NCBI RefSeq assembly: GCF_026230105.1
Contig: NC_079478.1
Coordinates: 11,299,653 to 11,363,652 of the forward strand
Reading direction: 5' to 3'
From: Diorhabda sublineata
Taxonomy: Eukaryota > Arthropoda > Insecta > Coleoptera > Chrysomelidae
DNA: 64,000 nucleotides
Both the position numbers and the translations under genes were made by a program. A model generated the notes under the pieces. That model made no database searches. It was given only the letters and a program-made list of their open reading frames with translations, and was not told the origin of the DNA. Below, piece by piece: positions 36,501 through 50,500 of this stretch. Numbering within the stretch: position 1 is the stretch's first letter; each line of letters opens with the position of its first letter.

Positions 36501-39500
36501 GGTGAGTTGCCTACAATAATAGATTATGATTTAATCCTCAATTCATATGAATGTGTGTATAAGTACTGTAATCAATTTTGATTGCAAAAAGTCAAAAGCA
36601 TTGAATCAATTTAAAATAAAATCCAAATTTCAAAACTCGAGGGTTTGTCTATTATACAAATATGATTGGATGTAAGAAATAGAATATTTAAAACACGGAC
36701 TAATTTCCAACAACTTTAAGTACAGCAGCTGGGGGGTCCCGTAGCCGTTTCATATTCCACTCTGTTTTAGAGCGTTTTCATATTTTTTTTTGAGTGGAAT
36801 CGATTTTTTGAGGGTCCTAGCCCAAATCTGGTCGAGTAATTTGTTATAGACAATTTAATTGTTTAAAGCTATAACACATAAACAAAAAGGTCTCTACACA
36901 AAATTAACGTTTTTTCTCTCATCAATCATTACTTGGTTCCTAAATGACGTATAAATATTTAAAGCAGCTTATTTTAAACGTTAAAGTTTAAGCTTCAAAA
37001 TGAGATGTAGTAGACCTTTTAAATATTATCTGTTAAAAAGTTACATAAGTTTGATTGTACAAATTGTCATATGTATAATTTTGCATTAAATTGACCATAA
37101 GTTTTTAAATATTGATTTTTTGCCACAAAACTGTAGAGACCTTTATTGTAGATCTTCTTTTTTATTTGAAACTTTTTTTGTATATCTTTTTGTTTAAGAG
37201 TTATAGCTTTATAAAAAATTAAATTGTTTATAACAAACTACTGGACCAGATTCGGGCTCGGCACTCTCAAAAAATCAATTCTATGCATAAAAAAATAGGG
37301 AAACGCTCTAAAGCTGAGGGGAGAATGAAACGGCTACAGGACCCTCCATAGTTGCCGTACTATTAATAATGTTTTGACAATTTATATCAAGTACCTGTGA
37401 ATAATATGACCTATTCATGCCATTTATTACTAATGACTAATGTAAGTTATGATTATTAAAAAAACAGTGATAATATATCTGAAATAAATCAATTTAACTC
37501 TATTATCAAGAATATAATTCCATGAAACATGAATCATATGTGACCATATACAAATTCAATCAAGTCAAACAAAACAACAATTAGGGTTATCTTAAAAAAA
37601 CAAGTTTCAGATTCTGGGAATGCAAGCTAGTATAATTGTAATAAGCATCAAATATTTTTTCAGGAAGACAGCGGTTTTAATAGCAAAGGCATCAAAAATT
37701 TGTTATAATATGTTGCCAAGGTTATGAATTTAAAATATCTTTTTAATGTCAACTGTTTCAAATTACAAAGGCAGAAACTTATTGGGTTACTACACTGGTC
37801 AGATTACAAAAAAAATGATATTTTATAAAAGAGTAAAGGGTGTTGATGTAGTAATTATCAAAAAATTATTCAAATAATTTTTTCTTGGTATTAACGATTG
37901 GGATTTAATCTTTTGAAAAAACTAATGGTTGGTTTTTATACATAAGGTTTCAAGATAAAATTTTAGGGAGAGAGAGAATAATTTTTCAGACATAACCAAA
38001 TATGAAAACAATCAAATAAACTTCATAGCAAATTTTATACCATACAATTTTTATGATAGGTGCATATAATATCCGCGACCGCAATGCATTTCGTGATGGC
38101 GCTGTCCACTTGGCACAAACATGGCACACACTCATACCTTCAATTCAAGAAGTGGGGCCATGTTGGTACCATATCCAGGGCCTTATGATTGCCAACTTTT
38201 CAAGAGCAAAACCCGTGAAACCATTATTGAAGTACTATTTCAACTCAGTATGTGATATTTTTTGCTATGTGTCTGCATCATAAGGTTCTGACATTGTTAA
38301 CTTAAAGCCAATATTAAAGGTTAGCCTACTTTTTAGGGTTTATTGAACATGTACTAAAGAAATTTGTTATTGTCTTGTAAGTTTATTATTAAGGTCAACA
38401 TTTTGCAATGAAAATCGACATTGAGTAAGTACATTTTTGTTTATAAGAGCTAAAACATACAACTTGCTAACTGCATGTTGGATGGTCTTGTTAACAATGA
38501 ATGTACAGATCATAGAAAATCCGCCATCTACTGAGGATATCCTGCTTCAGCATATCAACAGAAATTCCAGTTGACTGGGGATGAAAATTTTTATTGTGGC
38601 AGCTCGACATGGCTTTGGAGAACTAGTCAAATAATATCTAAAACATTACTAAAATGCTACCACCCCAAGGTATTTGGTTCTTGAAGTATTTATAGTTGTG
38701 CTTTGCATGAACATTGTGGTAATTATAAGATTAAGATAATTTCTATAATACATATAATTTATTGATATAAAGCGACAATCCCTGCTTTATTTTCGATTTT
38801 CCTTCATGAACAATATTGTCCTGCACGCAGGCATTTCTGCAATATATCACTCTCCAAATATAGCGCTCCTGTATGTATCAGACTTTAGTTATCTCCTGAT
38901 ATACACTCAGACCCTTATTGGTCTAGTCTAGGTGTTCCAAAAAGAAAGAAGATCGTTGATTTTAAATGTCAGGCAAAGGTTCAATAATTTAAAATATTCA
39001 GTGAGCTACCACTAAAATGTAGACAACCCCATCTGACTGAAATATTGGCGTTAAGAATGTCAACTACCATTCAATGCAGAAACAAAGGGAATACAAAAAT
39101 ACTGGATACTAGATTGCAATACCACTACAATTATAGTTTTAAGAGTTATACCTCTGAAACATAGACAACCACCCACTCCATAGTCCAACATGTGGTAAAA
39201 GGGTAACATTTCTTTTAGAAATTGAATGTTTGATGTTGGAAAGCAAGTTAGTAATGGATAATCTATTAATATCATGAGTGTAACAGAATGGAAGATAATG
39301 CCAAAATGCTGTTTTTTACCTTTGTCTTTGAATATCTTATGAACAAAGGCAAGAATTTATGAGATATTTTGGATAATTTTTAAAACACCAAAATTGGAGT
39401 TAATTTGAAAATTCAGTTTATTACTTGCTATTTATATTTATGATGAAAGAAAAATCATGACTAAATAGAATATATTACTTTAGATTGTGAAAGAAATATA

Positions 39501-40560
39501 GAAGAGAAGATAAAATGGAATAAAATACAAAAAATAAAGACAGGAAAAAGGTCACGGAAATACATCGTTTTCCAATCCTATATTAAACAGGCCATACAAA
39601 TAGCAACTAGTTTTGTTTTTACAAAAATCACCCTGAGAAATAAGTATCAGGGGCATTGAATATCTCAGTAGCTAGACTCAAATGCCAGATGATTTTCTTA
39701 TGTCTCTTAATAATATTTTCCATATTTATAACAAACTATCAGAATTTATCATTTTCACTGAGTTTCTGGAATGTTTTGTCTCCATGTAGATAAAAACTAC
39801 ATTTTATTTTATTTACAAAGAAATGTACACTTGGAATTATATAAAATAAATAAAACTATCAATGATATGGGTCAAGCAAACATGACATTATCAAATTATT
39901 TATAGCCTCAATGGATAACCCCTGGTTATTTTGTGATAATTTCCAAATCCCAATGAAATCTCATGTTTATGAACTTAAAACATCTGTCATTAAATTTTAA
40001 ATAGTTCTATGAGAAACAATAGATTTGAAACTTGGATGTACTAATTTTGTTTGGTAGTTAAAAAATGAAAAATTTTTTCATCTCTGTAATTATTGAGTGT
40101 TAAAGGAAAAAATCGTAATTTGTCAATCGATTTCAATATAGTTGAATCACTTCAGAATGGAGTAATGCCCTCTGAGACTTTGAATGACGGGGTATTACAC
40201 CATACAGAAAAAATTCACCTAGAAATTTTTTAAAAATATATTAGAGGCATCCCGTATTGTTAAGAAAACAAATATTGAATTATTAGTATTTCCAAATAGT
40301 ACTAGTGATGAAATTTTAACAAAATAAACAGTACTGATAGAAAAAATATTTTCTAGATAATAATATAAAATCAAGCAACAAAATTAAAGTTAAAATATTC
40401 AATAAATTGAATATCCAAATAGGTATATTTTTATTAATTCGTTTATACAAAAAAATAATATACTGACCTTGAAAGCTGTCCATTCTTCTTGAACCAGGTC
40501 AACAAAGGAAACAGCTTGGCTGCCCACAAAAATGGCAACAAGAAGTAGTAAAAGCTTCAT
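33580..40560 (-). CDS. Cathepsin L-like cysteine protease precursor
   Basis: This papain-family (C1A) endopeptidase is secreted or lysosomal; in beetles such enzymes are often gut digestive proteases. Six exons (40560-40468, 36510-36381, 35700-35477, 34343-34158, 34040-33869, 33788-33580) have consistent phases and give 337 aa, the normal length. A signal peptide (residues 1-18, MKLLLLLVAIFVGSQAVS) is followed by the I29 inhibitor pro-domain with an ERFNIN-type helix (EEKFRLKIFMENSHKIAKHN). The mature enzyme starts near residue 120 (LPDSIDW). The oxyanion Gln138, catalytic Cys144 (GQCGSCWSF), His283 (LDHGVLVVGYG) and Asn304 (VKNSWG) are all present, as is the CNGG block typical of cathepsin L. 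Nothing is broken, so it should be active. Introns 1 and 3 carry mobile elements. The first coding exon begins 9 bases after a splice acceptor, so an untranslated first exon lies upstream. Confidence 0.95.
34490..34870 (+). mobile_element. Penelope-like element: GIY-YIG endonuclease fragment and 3' end
   Basis: Inside cathepsin L intron 3, opposite the gene. The frame reads VIYKINCLDCNNSYIGMTKQ, then KTALAQHHFTNGHNFNFDDV and ILDKEPKYTKRTISELIYIK. The CxxC followed by SYIGxT and the HH...TNGH signature are those of the GIY-YIG endonuclease of Penelope-like retroelements. One stop (at about 34662) and loss of the reverse transcriptase make it dead. Downstream, ATCGAAACGTTGGC matches the piece at 10.9 kb on the other strand. 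Confidence 0.8.
36721..37359. mobile_element. 639-bp inverted-repeat element with TA at both ends
   Basis: Within cathepsin L intron 1. Arms of about 190 bases (36721-36910 and the inverse of 37170-37359) share TAC(A/G)GCA(G/A)CT, GGGTCC(C/T)GTAGCCGTTTCAT, TTTAGAGCGTTT, ATTGATTTTTTGAG, AATCTGGTC, TTGTTATA(G/A)ACAATTTAATT, AAAGCTATAAC and TAAACAAAAAG. Both tips start TAC, consistent with a TA target duplication of the Tc1/mariner type. It encodes no protein: a MITE. Confidence 0.85.
37360..40467. other. Remainder of cathepsin L intron 1
   Basis: No gene recognised. A GC-richer patch at about 38070-38240 has an accidental frame with no family resemblance. Confidence 0.4.
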
Positions 40561-41514
40561 TCTATATTCTGAAAAAATATACAATTATTACAAACTTTTT
40601 TAATGCAATAAATAATGAAAAATAAAAGAAACTTATTAAATTAAACTTAATAGTAGACAAAGAAAATTAACTAATCTAATTACTATTTACGAATGGTCAA
40701 ACACACAATGGCGTTATTTGTTTTATCAAAATTTTATTAATCGATCGATAAAAAAATTTGTATAATATGTTCAAAAAGTGTTTTCCAAAAATATTGCAAG
40801 CTTACTTGTGAAAAGACTTTGAACGACTAATTTACAAACTGGAAGTTCTCTGTTTATGTCAGTCCTTCCCAGAAATCATAAACAAAGACGATCCACTTCC
40901 TTGTACACAGATAATAAATGTTATGGTAGGGAGTAAATCGACCAAGATTTATCCCTACCAAACACACATCAAATAGAATGAAACTATTAGTGCTGGCTAA
41001 TACTACAGTTTCACATCTCAAATTGACAGAATGATGTTGATTAAACTGTGAAGCACTTCTTTAGATTTATCAGGGAAATAAGATAAAAAAAATAACTACA
41101 AACATGACAAAAACTATGAGTATGAAAATTCATGGCCATCATCAATACAGACCAAATGCTTTAACAAAATTGTTAAATTGTAATTTAAATATTATATTTT
41201 ACAATAAGTTGAACGTCAGGAATATTATCATATTATATTTTCCTAAAATAGTAAATACTGAATAAAAAAACTGTATATTGATTAATACTTTCATAATGTT
41301 GCAAATTTCGACGACAATTTAGATATGTATTATCTTTTGCGGAATTCAGATCTATTTTACTAACAACCATGAAAGCGATCTGTTTGAACCTGTAGTTTAT
41401 AAGACCGGGACCCATAAGCTTAGTCATATTTATATTTGACATTTGACATGTCATAACATAAGTATTAAATATTTTGGATTGTTTTAAATAAAAAAAATAA
41501 TTAAATTTCAAGAA
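40561..41514. promoter_or_regulatory. Shared head-to-head promoter region of cathepsin L and Prp18
   Basis: The two genes diverge from this roughly 950-base gap. On the minus strand a probable untranslated cathepsin L exon ends at 40806 with a good donor (CACAA then GTAAGC); its matching acceptor is TTTTTTCAG at 40571-40569, just before the ATG. The transcription start is then likely near 40850. A GATA-type site (TTATCTGTG on the minus strand, about 40910) lies just upstream, as is common for gut protease genes; that role is inference. Prp18 shows no TATA box close to its ATG, as expected of a housekeeping gene. Confidence 0.5.
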
Positions 41515-44500
41515 ATGGATATCTTGAAAGCTGAAATAGCCCGCAAACGAAAATTATTAGAAGAAAAAGAACTTTTGGTAATGTTTGAAAATTAATTTTT
41601 ATAGGTTATATCCACTTAAATTTTTTTCACTTTAGGGAAATGATAAAAAATATTTCAAAAGAGGAGAACTTATTGCAAAAGAACAAGAAGAATATCGTAA
41701 AAAGTACTATATCCAAAACGAAGCGGATGAAAGCTCCTCTACAGTGGTGGAAGGTGAAACATCAAATAAATTTATCTGGAAAAACCATCTTTAAAAAATA
41801 TTTTGTAGGTCAAAATATTGAATCAGATGTTCAACACAGCATTCTACCTAGATCTGAAGTAATAATAAGGTTAAGAGATAGAAGTGAACCAATTTTACTT
41901 TTTGGTGAATCCGAGTTGGATGCATTTAAAAGGCTAAGAAAATGTGAGTTACTCGAACCTGAAGTAAACAAAGTAAGTACAAAATAAATTACATATATGA
42001 TTAACAAACAAATCTAATAAGCCCTAATTTGAAGTTTACACTGCATTGTTTGCTTTAAGGGTTTTCGTAATGATTTTCAAGAGGCAATGGAACAAGTTGA
42101 TCAGGCATATCTTAATGAATTGTTTAAAGAAACAGAGGGTACCAAAAGTGTTGAAAAAGTGGATAAATCTCAAAAACAACTTACTGTTGATTATGAAGAA
42201 ATCAGAGAGATGGCCAAAAGTATGGGACGAGGAAATAGAGAGCATGATATGACTGTGATTGTACATTTTATACAGGTAAGATTTATAATATAAATATCTT
42301 AAATAAAACACTTAATGTTGGAATTTCACTGTATCGATTAAAAATAATGAATTTTGAAATGAATACTTAGAAAATAAGAGATACTTTTATATTCCACTTT
42401 TATCTGAGATAATTTGTATGTACCCAAGTATCAAATGTAAATAAATATTAATCTTATACTATTAGTAATGAACTTTACACTATACTTTTGGTAATACACT
42501 TTGTAAAATTGGACAACTAAGCCAAGCGACCAGAATTATTGATATTTTGAGATCCATGTCAGAGGACGTTGATGTTAAAAAAAAGATTCTAATCAAATAT
42601 ACTAATATAGAATTCTCAGCAAATTCACTTATTATTTAAAATAAAACACTTATTATACTTGTCAATACTTGAATAAATAAAAATGGACCCAAGAGATCTA
42701 AACAATTTAGCATTATTTTTCTTTATTCAAGCAAAAAAGTACATCATGACTATTGCTACATAAATATTCAATGAAAAACATAACTCCAATTGATACTGTG
42801 AGCATGATTTACCTTTTTCAAATTTTTTGTTTAATATATATGATACTTTGATGTGATTTTAATCCATTTTCCACACACAATTGTAGTGTGTGGACTGTTT
42901 CATTGATTAGTATTTCACCCTTTCCCTTCAATAATAAAGTGCACTTGATTTCTTGCTCTATTGCATATTGTTAGCGTACATTCATATATTTTTGAAATCT
43001 TATATCACAATCACAATATAACTCATAAACGTCCAACTGATTTATATCAACAAGACAATATATGAGGGGACATATAACTATCTATGATTGGTTAAAACTC
43101 TCTATATGACTTGTGCTAGGTTGATGGATATTAATGCTGATGTTTGCAAAACCCTGAAAGAACCATAAAATATCCAAATATAACTAACTCACTATCAAAT
43201 GTGACTAATTTTTATGTTTATGAGTAATTTTAATGTTAGGTAATTACAATGAAACAAATACACTTTGTTTTTGATTATTTATTTGAGCTAATACAAATAA
43301 TGTATTTATTATACAACTAAGTAATATTATATTTCATGAGATAAAAATTTAGTTTTCTTATCTTTATTTAAAAATAATTTTCTATTTGTATGAAGATGTT
43401 GAAATACTCGAAATTATTTCCAAATAATGATGCAATTATATATAACATATTTTTCTTCTGCTTGTGCTACACTATTTATTTAGTCAATCAAGTTTAGGCA
43501 GCATACCTTGGTGGCATTTCTTTGTTCCCATATGCTCTTGATATATCTGGATCTGCAAAAAATCATATGAAATCAGAAGCATTCGAATAAAAAATTTGAT
43601 TACTAGCAATTCCTATGTTAGGGACATAGTGCATTGATGAGTTAAAATGGAACAGTTGATTTATTCATTAAATTTTCAAACTAGGTAGTACCTGTTTTTT
43701 CTTTTGCCAGAATATGTTTTCTTGGATAGTTATTGAATGTAGTAATAACCACCTCTTGAAGGTCAAACATCACAATTTACAAAACAATAATACGTTCTGT
43801 AGTAACATATGGTTGCGACACATAAGATCTTATGACAGAGATATCACATTTATTATTGGCGCAGTCAATAGGATTTAATCTCTTTGATCAGAAAAGTTTC
43901 TTTGTAGCGTTTCTTTCAGATCTTGTCAGCTCGTGATTATTTGAATATTTATTACTAGCTTAGTGTTAATGTAACGGTTTAATTCATTTGGAATCTCATC
44001 AAATTGGGGAATGCAATTTAAATATTCTGATTTGAATTAAGCCATAGTAATTTGATTTTTGAGAGATTAACACTTTTATAAATATGAGAATCAGTTGAAG
44101 AATCTCACTATGTTGACTGGACAATCATACGAGGCGACTGCTTTTTCATATTACTATCTACGTTTGGTTGAAACTCTATAATAATAATAATATTAATAAG
44201 ATCCTACAAAAGATTTTTGGCTCTGTTCGTTTCCAGATTACACTTATTGCACTGCATTGACTCAACTGACTCTAGAACCAGTGCAAGCAGTACAGTGAAC
44301 TGGGTGAACTAGTTATCTTGCACTGCTACTAAGAACAGCAAGACTAGCGCTAGTTCTGCTACAAAAAACGCTTTAGTGTACACTTCCTCAACTAGTTCTG
44401 CCAGTGCGGAACAAACCTAAGTATATCAAGAACTTGAGTCGAATATATAAATAGGATAAAAAACTGAGTAATGCATTCCAATAAACGGGAAACTTGTTGG

Positions 44501-47500
44501 AATAAATCGCATTTAATGATATAAATTGGTTTGAACACTTTTCCTTAGAATATGATGGTCATTTCTTTGTAAATTTGACTGAAATTTTTTAATATTAAAG
44601 TTCTGTTATATAAATGTGAATTGATATATGAGATTTCATTGCACCATTTAAAATATTAACACAACTAAATATGTTTTAATGATTTCTAAAGTTCAAAAGT
44701 GAAACATTTCTATTAAAAAGCAAGCACAAGAGGTTAAACCCTATTACACTTCGGTGCCTGCCGTGTGGAGATGTCTATGGATATTGATCTTGAACTTCTG
44801 TAGGTTGTAGTATTCGGGAAAGACGTGCCTTGGTAGCTGACCCACAGGTTTGCACTTGTCCAAAAGAAAAAGTCCCAATAAATTGACGTTCTGGGCGTCT
44901 GCAAGCGAATTTGGTGTTCTTGAGCCACGGCTGCCTGTCGACTCTGTCTTGCAAAAACTTTTCTAGGTGGGATTAAGCTGCACAGCTCGGAGTATTAGTA
45001 GCAGTAAAACAGTCAGGTCAGTGACCTTTCTTCCATGCTCTAAGCTGTCCAAAAATAAACGAATCCGGGCTTTGTAGAGGATTAGAAGCTGTTGAGGAGT
45101 ATATAGCTTTTTGTTTTTAAAGAGGCCTTTAAGTTTTTTATATAATAACAGATGTTTGATTTTGGTTTAGTTGGAAGTTGTTTCTAGATTACCTGTGTAT
45201 TGGGTGGGTGGCGGAGCTGTTGGTTGACATTCTCTTGATAAAACATAAGGCACATTGTCCACTACAGTTGATGTTACAGTTGAAAGTGTTACTACTGGTA
45301 CCAATTGTAACAATCTACCTACAAATATTATGAAATTCTTAAAAATGGCAAGGTAAATGAATCATTATTGATTTTTTAAATTAAATTTTCATATATGTTT
45401 TGTATATCAAGATCAAATTTTTGTCGTATCTTGTCGTATCAGTGAACGTCGTCTCTAGAGTAATTTGTTCTACTCCTTACAGTCTTATCATACTAGCGGT
45501 TGCGAGGCGGAGCAACGTTCTCTCGGGTTTGTAGAGCACAACATACTCATTAACAAAATAGATAAAAGGTGGTAAATACCAGGATTTAGAAAATTGCTAT
45601 TCAGAAAAAAATCCTTATAAATTGTATCTTCAGCGTTGTCGTTCTCGTCATAAACATTTGTGAAAAATTAATTGGCTCCTATGAATTATTTTGGGGTGGC
45701 TCTGGACTTGTAAAATATCCTGGATATTTTGGAGCATAGCTGTTAGACATATGCACATATGCTTGTATTTTTTCAAAACTCCCATGATCTCCATTTTGGC
45801 ATCGATATTATAATCTGGATGAATTGATTTTAAATCTTCAGCCAACGACAACGCAAAATTGTATTCGGGTTCATTTTCACCACTTTTTTTGTCTTTATCC
45901 TCTCGTCCTTTCTTTGCATTAACTTTGTTACCATTTTATCCTCTTCACATGCTTTTTTTTAATTACGACCACTAAATTCTCTGCTTTTTTGGTCCCACAT
46001 TAAGTGACGGTTTTGAACTTCACTTATTAATAACCCTGTATCAATATCCAAATCTCCCAATGATGCCATGATGATGTGAGTGAGCAGCGAGGCGTACGGG
46101 TTGGTGTTTGTACGCAGCGTTCACAACGAATTCACTGCGCGTGCGCGGCGTGATCGTTGCGTGCTCACTCCGCTTTGAAGATGCTCGCAATCTGCTAGTA
46201 TGATAAGGCCCTTACTTTTATTTTGTGCTACAAAGCTTACTTTGGTTAATTCCATATTCAAGATATTTAAATAATCTTCGGAATTTTTTGCAATTAGAAC
46301 AAAAATTTGAACATACACATTGGATAATTCAAATAAATCTTATAAAACACAGTGGATTATGGAAAATAAGATTCTATAATTAAAAGTAATAAATTTGTAG
46401 TGAATCATTTTTTTATACTATTCAAGTAATCTGAAATCTATGCAGCAATAAACATGAGATAATACAATGAGGTAATAGTCAAGATATTTTTAAAATTTGG
46501 AATACGAGGGTTGTTTATTTTTTGTAAGTTCTTTGTTTCTTGAAATAAATTTTGTAGTGGCAAGAAACGGGTCTACGCTTTAAAAGATTGTGCCACTCCT
46601 TCGCTACAATTGTCGTTAGTGTTGAGAGAGATAACCTTTATTGTCATTAGAAAATTTTAAGTTTTATTAGGATGGCTCCAATTCCTCATTATCGTTGAGT
46701 TATGGTAAAATTACGATTGTTACTACGATTAATGTTACCTACAATTTTGAGTGGCGAAATATGATCGTTTTCTACAAACTAAAATGTGCAGTACTACTGA
46801 CAGTTCAACAAATACCGTACGTTTTATTGTGCTGTGAAACGTCTATGTTCAAAGATGCAAAAATGTAACTATAATTTCCAGAAATTTCACTGCCTAGTCT
46901 GTTATAAATTATGACCACCGAGCTAGGATACTCATAAATATTAAATAGGAGCTCCAAACTGAAGCGTTTGGCGTTAGCCCTAATTTCTCTCTTGCGTTAT
47001 AACAATGAGGGAAACGCTTCTTATAGATTATTGCTACTGGAGATGAAACAAATATTACTTCTGGCTATATTGTTTTATGAAACACTGAATGAAATATTCT
47101 TACACGTTTATAAAAGTACTCCTCTTCAGTAAAACCTCACATCTGGCTAATGGACCTGCTTCCAAGACATTTTCTTCCCACTCACTCACTCAACATAAAA
47201 ATATGAGGACAGTACCATCGGCGCCATTTTAAATGAAAAAAATAGCAGATAAGAGGAGATAAAGGACGGAATACAAGCTGAAAATGGAGAATTCCTAGTA
47301 ACACAACAGATTTATAAGAGGCAAGAGCTTGAAGACCAAATCCAGTTAAAAATCTACAAAGCAGCCATTGAACCTATTCTCATATAAGTCGCAGAAACCA
47401 TGTGTCTCGTGAAGAAAGAAGGGAATCTTAGTATATTCGAAAGGAAAATGCGCTAAGAAGAATATTATGGCTAAGAAAATAGATAAGAATGAATATAGAC

Positions 47501-50500
47501 GGATATCAAATACAGGGCTAATAGGATAGGACTCGAATTAGTCAAATTCATCAATTCCTAGATATTGAAATGGTATGGACACGTCGAGAGACCGCAGCCG
47601 GATTCTATAATAAACAATTGGAGACTAATAGAATGTAGACCAAGAACGACCAAGAATAAGTGTGAGTGAGAGTGAGAGAGCACACAAAAATTCAATATTA
47701 AAAACCTTATACACTAGATCAAAAATAAGAAAAATTTAAAGATAGATAAAAAGAGATATGCGGAATGATTTGCCGCAATAAAAAAAATTGAAGTGCTCCA
47801 GGTTTGCCCAATTTTCCTGGGGATGTATCTTAGAGTATAAGTATTATTATCTTTGAATTTTTGCCAGAAGGTTCCAATGTTAGAAGTAGTACTTGAATTC
47901 CAAACCTAAAGTTTTAAAACCCGTAATATTTGGACTCAGTGTTCAGTAACTACTCAAATTATTATCGAGCTGACATTGAATATTTGTTTTGAAAAGCGAT
48001 ACACCTACCTAAATGAAAGAGGAGTTAGACACTGTTTATGGAGAATCTGCACAATTATTTACGACTGTTAAATTTTGGTCAGCTGGACTCAAACGACGGG
48101 AGGCCATAAATTGTGACAACCAGCGATTTCATCGAAAAAATTCATCGAATGAATGTTAGAGAGATGTCCTATATATTGACTGAAGAATTGTACGCGTTGT
48201 GCCCGCGTGTTTAAGCAAAATGAGTCGGATTTTTTGCGTCCATTTCAAATGGTAGATAAAACCACTACACTCCTTAACCAAAAAAACACTCAAAACAGTA
48301 ATGCTCCAAAAAACGAAAAGTTAATTACATCTACCGGAAAACTAATGCCCATTGTTTTTTGAGAAAGTTATTGGATTTCGCCTTCCAGGATAACGCAACT
48401 TCCCACACTTTGGTAATCGCTTTTGCTAAAATTCACGAACTGCACTTAAAATTGGTTGACTACCCACCGTATTCACTATATCCAGCCCCTCAGCGACAGT
48501 TACAAAAGAGAGATTTTCATCAGACCAGGACTTGAGAAGAAAGACGACAATTATTATTTGGAAGGATTAAAAATATTAGTTTATCGCCGTACTGTGGGTA
48601 TAAACCTAAATGGAGAACATATTAAAAAACTTTTCAGACAACACTCGTAACTAAAGTCTCTACTCCAATTGTTTGGGAATATTTTATGTATTACTCTAAA
48701 CCGTTCACATTTATCTTTGACCTTCTTTTCTTTGATATCTAATTTCGAAATGTTTGAGCAAATTATCTTTTATTAAGGAGATTCTGCTCAAAGTTTATTA
48801 ATGTCAACTTTTAGATTTTCCTGTTTTTTTTATGTCTCCTACGTTTATTTATTATTATTTAGAATAAAGGGCATATATTTTGTTTCAGTTCAATAAACAT
48901 CGAATAATAATTTTTTTCATACTACGTAAATATTTTCTCACCTTTTGCAACAATAAATTTTCTGAAATTCGTATACGTAAATCTGGAATAACATACTAAA
49001 AAAATTTGTGATACTGTAATAATTCCCATGAAAGCTAATGTAGATATGATTATTAAATTTTCACTCTTTTCATATGTACTCATCACGAAGTGAATACAAT
49101 CACTTTTTCCAAACGAATACAAAAACACTATGAATTATTTCTCGAATTAACACCGGATTTAATACTTGTTATCCTTATCTAAAATACTGGATTAGCAGAG
49201 GAACGTATTAAAACCTGAAGTAATGTTGTTCGTAAATTTATCTATAAAGAAAAAACATTGAATCACAATATCCGCGATATATCCAATAAAGTAATTAAAT
49301 TTGTGAATCAGCTTATATTAATAGTTGAAACATAATACATTTCATTTTAGAATAGAAAATAAATAGTACATTTTCGGGGTAAAATATTTTTTTGAAAACA
49401 TCAAAATGTATGAAAAAATTTCAAATGTACGGTTTGAAATTGTATAAAAAATCTAATTGTTATTGATATATCTCTTAGTAAAATGTTTAAATGTATTAAG
49501 TCAAGATTGTCCAACGTACCTCATAGGTGAGGTAAGTTGAGCAAGAGTATGGGACAAACGGAGTAATCATCAAGTCTAGACAAATCATGAGTTCAATGTT
49601 AATTGGACGTGTAATAAAATTTGTGTTTGTTAATCACTTTTTTATTTATAATGTCTTAGAGATGAAACAATAAAACTAAAAGTTTGAATAATAAAAATAG
49701 AATCAAAAAAATATCAACATATCTTAAGCTTAACTAGGATTATTAAACTTTCTGTTCAATATCAGCGTTGAATATTTATATAATTATCAATATAACTCAT
49801 ATTGAACGAGATCGGAAACTTTAATGTTGTTGTCACATTTTGTATGACATATTTGGAATATGGGACTCCAGAGACTGCGATTTAGTGTTGTAGCCCTATC
49901 TACTCCCTTGGGTGGTCTAGCACTGTCTTAGACTAAAGTAATACGATACCCAAGAGTAGCATCCTTTATAAGGTTAATGACTAATTAAATTAAATTAAAT
50001 TCGCTATCTATATTTCTGGTCATAGTACAAACAGAAATTTTGTTCATGAAATGAATCATCTATCCAAACTAAAATATCATACAATAAGTATTCCATTATG
50101 TATAACTTGATAACGCATTCTATATCAAAACTATTATTCTGCTTCGTTATTGACGCCTGCCGAAGCAATTAACCAAACTATCTCGAACGGATCAGTACCT
50201 TCGCCCTTGCAGAATCAATACAAAAAAAATTTCGATTGTTTTTTATTAAAATCAAGAATAATAACGATCCGAGAATATTTCAATTAACAGCATAATACAG
50301 CAGAATATTTGATAGTCATTTTATGCTATTACGATTTACGATACTGTTCGTTCGTAAGAATATGAATAAAATTTAGATATCTTAGTAATATTAATATTAA
50401 ACATATGATATATTAATTGTCATATGTAAAATGCTTAATATCAAGCCTCAAAAGTTAGCATTTGTTTAAAAAATATTCATTTGCACGTGGAAATTAATTA

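Noticed and set aside
41640..41987. A single uninterrupted 115-codon frame across Prp18 exons 2-3
   Set aside because: Its first half is the wrong frame; a 55-base intron (41754-41808) restores family similarity on both sides.
49126..49128. GTG as the start of the nested exon set A protein
   Set aside because: The first ATG (49083) gives the same layout as sets B and C; GTG starts are not expected in an insect nuclear gene.
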